Part shown: positions 9,001-10,726 of the stretch, piece by piece
Position numbering within the stretch: position 1 is the stretch's first letter
How the letters are laid out: each line of letters starts with the position of its first letter
Assembly: GCA_002351795.1 (NCBI GenBank)
Contig: DEHG01000054.1
Span: forward strand, 14,695 to 25,420
Direction: 5' to 3'
From: Ruminococcaceae bacterium UBA2806
GTDB taxonomy: Bacteria; Bacillota; Clostridia; Oscillospirales; Acutalibacteraceae
Length of the DNA: 10,726 bases
The notes under the pieces: generated by a model
Told to the model about the DNA's origin: nothing
The model's database searches: none
The model's input: only the letters and a program-made list of their open reading frames with translations
Made by a program: the position numbers and the translations under genes

Positions 9001-10726
9001 GATAAACAATTGACGGTTCATGCACCTGATGAAAATGGTAATATCGGAACAATAGGTTTTACAAATGAGCTCCCTGTCACCTATCTCAAGGTGAATAAGA
9101 CCTATGTTGACGATGAAACCCACCATAAGTATACTCAGGGCAACAATCGTGATATCACATTCGATCTTACGAGAAGCGTACAAAACAATGGCTCAACCGA
9201 ACAGGATGATACATTCAACGCAGTTAACGCAAATAAAAGTGTGACTTATGCTGCCTCGGATATGACATGGACAACAACTTCTCCCGTCCTTGTCTATGAC
9301 GAGCAGAACAGACAGTTTACCTATAAGGTGACAGAGCATGATCTTACGGGTTATACAACAGCTTACAGCTATTCCTATACCACGGGTACAGATCCCAATA
9401 CGGTCAACCATACAACGACTGACGGTACTATCCCCGCAGAGGCAACAACAAGCTCCTCTATGCCGCTTGAGCTGACGATAACCAATACGCAGATAACCGG
9501 CGAAGCTAAGATTGTAAAGATCGACAAGACCTTCTATGATAAGTATAAGGAACATGAAAATTACAGCGATATAACTCTTGGCGGTGCTGAGTTTGAAGTG
9601 TATATGAAGGTCAATGGCACATATAAACCTGTTTATGTAAAACAGGATACATACGGCAGATATACTATTGACAACAGCAGCGGGGGTACAAAATCAAATG
9701 TTGTAGTTTCCGCAAGTACTGCAAATACAGAACCTTTTGTAGGGATAGGCGATATTATATTCTATGATATGCCGCTTAACACCTACTACCTGAAAGAGAA
9801 AAAAGCTCCTGACGGTTACAGTATCCGTAAAGAAATATCAACGGATGAGGATGTATACTACCAATTCGATATTGACGTAAACAGCGAAAGCTCCACTACG
9901 GCGGAGATCACTTATACTGCGGAGACGGAAAGTGCAGTCGGCTTTATCGGCAATGGCAGTCCCAAAAACAAGATAGGCGATCCCCAGATTGTTCATGATA
10001 CAAAAACAACGCTTACCAAAGTGGACGAAAAGACAGGAACGCCGATAACGGAGTCAAAGGCTACCTATTATCTCCTTGAACTCCCTGATTTCAGTGTTAA
10101 AAAGTTAACAGCTCAGGGCAGAACGTCTGAGGAATACCTTGCAAACGCACAAAAGGCAATTATCGGTGATACAACTTCCAATCCGGTAATACCAGACTGC
10201 GGAGGTAATTTCACTCAAAGCGTTGAAGCCTACTGGAACAAGATCGGTGAGTATCAGACGGACAACACGGGCAGGATCGAGCTTCCGACAGGTCTTCTTC
10301 AATTCCATCATACATATACCTTCCTTGAGGTACATGCGCCTGTGGGATATGACAGGAGCTATGACGGATTTACGGTTGAATACACTGACAATACGATTGT
10401 AAGCAGCATGATATTCTCTGTCAACAACACAAACTACAGCTGTAATATAACTCATGCTGACCCCCGCAGGGATGCGAATGTCAAGATCTATAAGCAGGAC
10501 GAATTCGAGAACCCCCTCAACGGCGCACAGTTCGAGCTGTACTATGATCCGCCAAAGCACGACAGCAGGAACCTGTCCGACTTCGACTTCATTTTCTTCA
10601 CGGATAACAGTTTCCAAGGTAATTGGACTGATCCTGATGGTATATGGAATAACGTATATGCTCAATTCTTTGATGAAAATGGTGGAGTGTGCGAGGGATA
10701 TTCTACAGCTCGGGATTTAGAAACGT
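1..10726 (+). CDS. Giant CnaB/SpaA-repeat cell-surface adhesin, internal fragment open at both ends
   Basis: One uninterrupted frame covers the window (3575 codons, roughly 390 kDa at 110 Da per residue), with no in-frame stop and no frameshift. It enters in the middle of a domain and leaves in the middle of another, so start, signal peptide and C-terminal anchor lie outside. Repeated K-T-W-N-D strands, Y-x-V-x-E strands and terminal I-T-N strands mark CnaB domains; K-x-D ... G-A-x-F-E ... E-x-x-A-P-x-G-Y near the end marks SpaA-type domains. In these families Lys and Asn/Asp form an internal isopeptide bond with Glu as catalyst, giving stiff, protease-resistant stalks. The protein is rich in Asn, Thr, Asp, Tyr and Ser, has only about 23 Cys, and shows no transmembrane stretch, which fits an extracellular stalk. 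Cell-wall anchoring by sortase is expected from the family but cannot be seen. Ligand unknown; adhesion or glycan binding is inferred. The coding call is very secure, the exact role is not. Confidence 0.95.
79..1422 (+). repeat. Three CnaB-type units (residues 27-474)
   Basis: Unit 1 (about residues 27-209) starts N-L-Y-K-V-F-G with F in place of the usual Trp; K35, E152 (Y-Y-R-V-T-E) and N206 form the expected triad. At about 180 residues it is longer than the usual 100-residue domain. Unit 2 (210-358) has the canonical opening V-N-K-Y-W-N-D ... G-L-R-P and triad K217, E291, N355. Unit 3 (359-474) opens F-D-K-T-W-D-D ... S-L-R-P with K369 and probable E438; its acceptor is less clear (N472 is the best candidate). 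These are read as stalk domains stabilised by isopeptide bonds. Unit borders are good to about 10 residues. Confidence 0.75.
1423..2652 (+). repeat. Three degenerate CnaB-like units lacking the bond-forming Lys (residues 475-884)
   Basis: These units keep the second-strand signature (L-R-L-K-L-Q-R at 492, F-F-L-K-V-Q-R at 631, L-N-I-Q-I-K-R at 761) that follows the K-T-W-N-D strand in regular units. The first strand itself has lost the motif: S-L-T-V-S-G near 482, V-N-L-L-L-E-N near 618, I-R-F-N-I-D-V near 746. Lys is replaced by Ser, Glu or Asp. The first unit also lost the Glu (Y-N-Y-K-V-L-K), while the other two keep it (E716, E854). I infer folded Ig-like domains without the usual isopeptide bond. 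C717, C823 and C856 fall here. They could be another Ig-like family; the assignment rests on spacing and shared strands. Confidence 0.6.
2653..4635 (+). repeat. Four CnaB units with mostly intact isopeptide triads (residues 885-1545)
   Basis: Unit 885-1032 opens T-F-K-K-T-M (Met for Trp) with K893, E984 and N1030. Unit 1033-1243 opens D-V-I-K-K-W-L-D-D with K1041, E1151 and N1240, and contains a Tyr/Asn/Asp-rich low-complexity loop around residues 1193-1205. Unit 1244-1352 is textbook: K-V-V-K-T-W-A-D ... G-R-R-P, K1251, E1318 in Y-S-V-A-E, and N1349 in Y-T-N-T-Y. Unit 1353-1545 opens T-A-K-K-N-W-A-D ... G-L-R-P with K1362 and E1494; its closing strand reads L-Y-T-D-L-Y-T-P, putting D1540 where Asn is usual. 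Asp acceptors are known in CnaB domains, so a Lys-Asp bond is possible. Confidence 0.8.
4636..5751 (+). repeat. Degenerate and half-length CnaB-like units (residues 1546-1917)
   Basis: Residues 1546-1617 look like only the second half of a unit: the V-M-L-K-N-I ... Y-T-Y-A-I-T-E part (E1584) without a K-T-W opening. Residues 1618-1733 open L-L-I-S-A-T-L-G, without Lys, then I-Y-F-K-I-T-Q; they hold C1677, C1678, C1701 and C1708. Residues 1734-1846 open V-T-V-T-K-T-S-A (K1741, no Trp), then L-Y-F-K-L-S-K and E1817. Residues 1847-1917 open V-T-V-T-K-P-T, then L-Y-F-K-L-R-R, and end I-T-N-T-L (N1914), but lack a Y-x-V-x-E strand. The block reads as a decayed or recombined part of the array that has stayed in frame. 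Confidence 0.6.
5512..5529 (+). repeat. In-frame ACATCT hexamer, three tandem copies
   Basis: Three perfect copies of ACATCT encode a Thr-Ser run at the junction between units 1734-1846 and 1847-1917. Six bases per copy keeps the frame if copies are gained or lost. It sits in a linker position, so length changes would probably be tolerated. Confidence 0.85.
5752..6333 (+). repeat. Intact CnaB unit (residues 1918-2111)
   Basis: The opening I-I-V-T-K-V-W-N-D-N is canonical, with K1925. The Glu strand is Y-S-V-A-E (E2013) and the closing strand F-K-I-I-N-E-L-P gives N2109. The stretch between Glu and Asn is about 95 residues, longer than in regular units of this protein, so extra strands or a loop are present. 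The closing N-E-L-P-V junction recurs at residues 2790 and 3022. Confidence 0.8.
6448..6780 (+). other. Non-CnaB beta-rich module A, carbohydrate-binding-like (residues about 2150-2260)
   Basis: The segment has Y-V-Y-F-A-V-P at 2161, G-A-G-W near 2171, a strand K-I-R-M-Y-L, then G-K-N-Y-Y-R-F near 2213 and T-L-Y-F-K-T, ending in Q-T-Q-S-V-T-V. An early aromatic strand, a Trp, a Y-Y strand, an F-K strand and a terminal Q-T-x-x-V resembles the order of elements in CBM26-like starch-binding modules. The resemblance is by eye only and the function is unproven. Local GC is higher than elsewhere (32 of 60 bases at 6541-6600). Confidence 0.4.
6826..7125 (+). other. Non-CnaB beta-rich module B, CBM26-like (residues about 2276-2375)
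   Basis: The order is P-Q-I-I-F-Y-D-N-S-N near 2307-2316, A-K-Y-V-L-E-P-G, then G-K-Y-V-I-R-V-P-E-G and V-K-F-S-I-N-N-G (2341-2348), with G-I-T-P-G-Q-K-Y at 2360. The elements F-x-D-N, y-x-V-P-x-G and F-x-x-N-N-G in this order resemble the CBM26-like modules attached to large Ruminococcus-type surface proteins. The Trp expected after F-x-D-N is missing (N-S-N-A-V), so ligand binding may be altered or lost. Assignment is tentative. Confidence 0.45.
7606..7671 (+). other. Gly/Pro-rich flexible linker
   Basis: Residues 2536-2557 read S-P-S-T-P-G-G-G-G-T-P-P-D-P-G-P-G and so on. It is the only clear Gly/Pro linker in the window. It separates the irregular, insertion-bearing half from a run of regular CnaB units, and so probably works as a hinge between two rods. 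Confidence 0.85.
7672..9495 (+). repeat. Five consecutive regular CnaB units (residues 2558-3165)
   Basis: All five units carry a readable triad. Unit 2558-2689: K2566 (L-T-K-T-W), E2659, N2687. Unit 2690-2792: K2698 (V-K-K-K-W-E-D), E2756, N2790. Unit 2793-2910: K2801 (V-T-K-T-W-N-D), E2878 in V-T-E-T-A-P-K-G-Y, N2908. Unit 2911-3024: K2919 (L-T-K-T-W-N-D-N), E2988, N3022. Unit 3025-3165: K3033 with Tyr for Trp (V-N-K-T-Y-V-D-D), E3112, N3162. Lengths of about 100-140 residues fit the family. They are expected to form a stiff rod of isopeptide-locked domains just before the SpaA units. Confidence 0.85.
9496..9990 (+). repeat. SpaA-type (prealbumin-like) domain 1 (residues 3166-3330)
   Basis: The opening A-K-I-V-K-I-D-K, the G-G-A-E-F-E-V-Y strand and T-Y-Y-L-K-E-K-K-A-P-D-G-Y are the classic SpaA pattern. 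K3173 and E3266 are the Lys and catalytic Glu; the acceptor near residues 3315-3323 is uncertain (N3318 is a candidate). The unit is somewhat longer than usual because of a Ser/Asn/Gly loop around 3225-3240. Such domains are typical of backbone and tip pilins and of adhesin stalks near the wall anchor. Confidence 0.8.
9991..10464 (+). repeat. SpaA-type domain 2 (residues 3331-3488)
   Basis: The opening T-T-L-T-K-V-D-E-K-T-G-T-P-I (K3340), D-N-T-G-R-I-E-L-P-T-G-L and F-L-E-V-H-A-P-V-G-Y (E3443) identify the family. The G-A-x-F strand is replaced by K-A-T-Y-Y-L-L-E, followed by an insertion of about 55 residues. The closing strand S-C-N-I-T-H-A-D-P seems to have His at the usual Asn position, so the isopeptide bond may be absent or use N3482; this alignment is uncertain. 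Confidence 0.75.
10465..10726 (+). other. SpaA-type domain 3 with CBM26-like insertion, cut by window end (residues 3489-3575)
   Basis: The opening N-V-K-I-Y-K-Q-D-E (K3498) and N-G-A-Q-F-E-L-Y-Y-D are SpaA-type. Instead of the usual next strands, the sequence moves into F-I-F-F-T-D-N-S at 3530, N-W-T-D and I-W-N-N-V-Y-A-Q-F-F-D-E-N-G (3548-3561). F-x-x-T-D-N followed by W-x-x-V-x-A-x-F-x-D is the usual start of CBM26-like starch-binding modules as I remember them from Ruminococcus surface proteins. The module and the rest of the SpaA fold continue beyond the window, so the nesting cannot be confirmed here. Confidence 0.55.

Noticed and set aside
9193..9555. Minus-strand open frame of 120 codons
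   Set aside because: Antisense to an intact CnaB unit with K3033, E3112 and N3162; no independent coding signal.
10105..10665. Minus-strand open frame of 186 codons
   Set aside because: It lies wholly opposite the SpaA-coding frame, shows no recognisable domain, and the plus strand here encodes clear SpaA motifs. Antisense shadow.
10454..10720. Plus-strand open frame of 88 codons in another frame
   Set aside because: Overlaps the SpaA domain 3 coding region, Ser/Thr/Arg-rich without a fold signature or a convincing upstream ribosome binding site.
1..10726. CRISPR array, tRNA/rRNA genes, insertion sequences, origins or riboswitches
   Set aside because: No spaced direct DNA repeats, transposase motifs, terminal inverted repeats or RNA gene signatures were seen; repetition is at the protein level with low DNA identity.

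Overview
The window is the interior of one gene. Frame +1 reads from base 1 to base 10726 without a stop codon: 3575 full codons plus one base. I translated it line by line; each 60-base line begins in frame, and no in-frame TAA, TAG or TGA occurs. Neither the start nor the stop of the gene is present, so no promoter, ribosome binding site, signal peptide, sortase signal or terminator can be seen. There is no intergenic DNA. Shorter open frames on either strand are shadows of this coding sequence.

The product is a giant, secreted, cell-surface protein built almost entirely from Ig-like beta-sandwich repeats of the CnaB / SpaA (prealbumin-like) type, as found in Gram-positive adhesins and sortase-assembled pilins. 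Typical units start with a strand like V-T-K-T-W-N-D, have a Y-x-V-x-E strand late in the unit, and end with a strand like I-T-N. This is the Lys / Glu / Asn arrangement that forms intramolecular isopeptide bonds in the family. I can delimit about 21 CnaB-like units, complete, degenerate or truncated, followed by 3 SpaA-like units, the last cut by the window end.

Layout by residue: 1-26, tail of a preceding unit; 27-474, three CnaB units; 475-884, three degenerate units without the Lys; 885-1545, four mostly intact units; 1546-1917, degenerate and half-length units; 1918-2111, an intact unit; 2112-2538, a very long CnaB unit that appears to hold two other beta-sandwich modules inside it; 2536-2557, a Gly/Pro linker; 2558-3165, five regular CnaB units; 3166-3575, SpaA units, the third apparently interrupted by a starch-binding-like (CBM26-like) module.

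The moderate-to-low GC content, the Asn/Thr/Asp/Tyr-rich secreted repeats and the CBM-like insertions suggest a gut or rumen Clostridia member, most like Ruminococcus/Oscillospiraceae. This is inference from style; no marker gene is present. The likely role is a long stalk that presents adhesive or glycan-binding modules away from the cell wall. The most unusual points are the size, the probable nesting of binding modules inside isopeptide domains, and the cysteine-bearing degenerate repeats.
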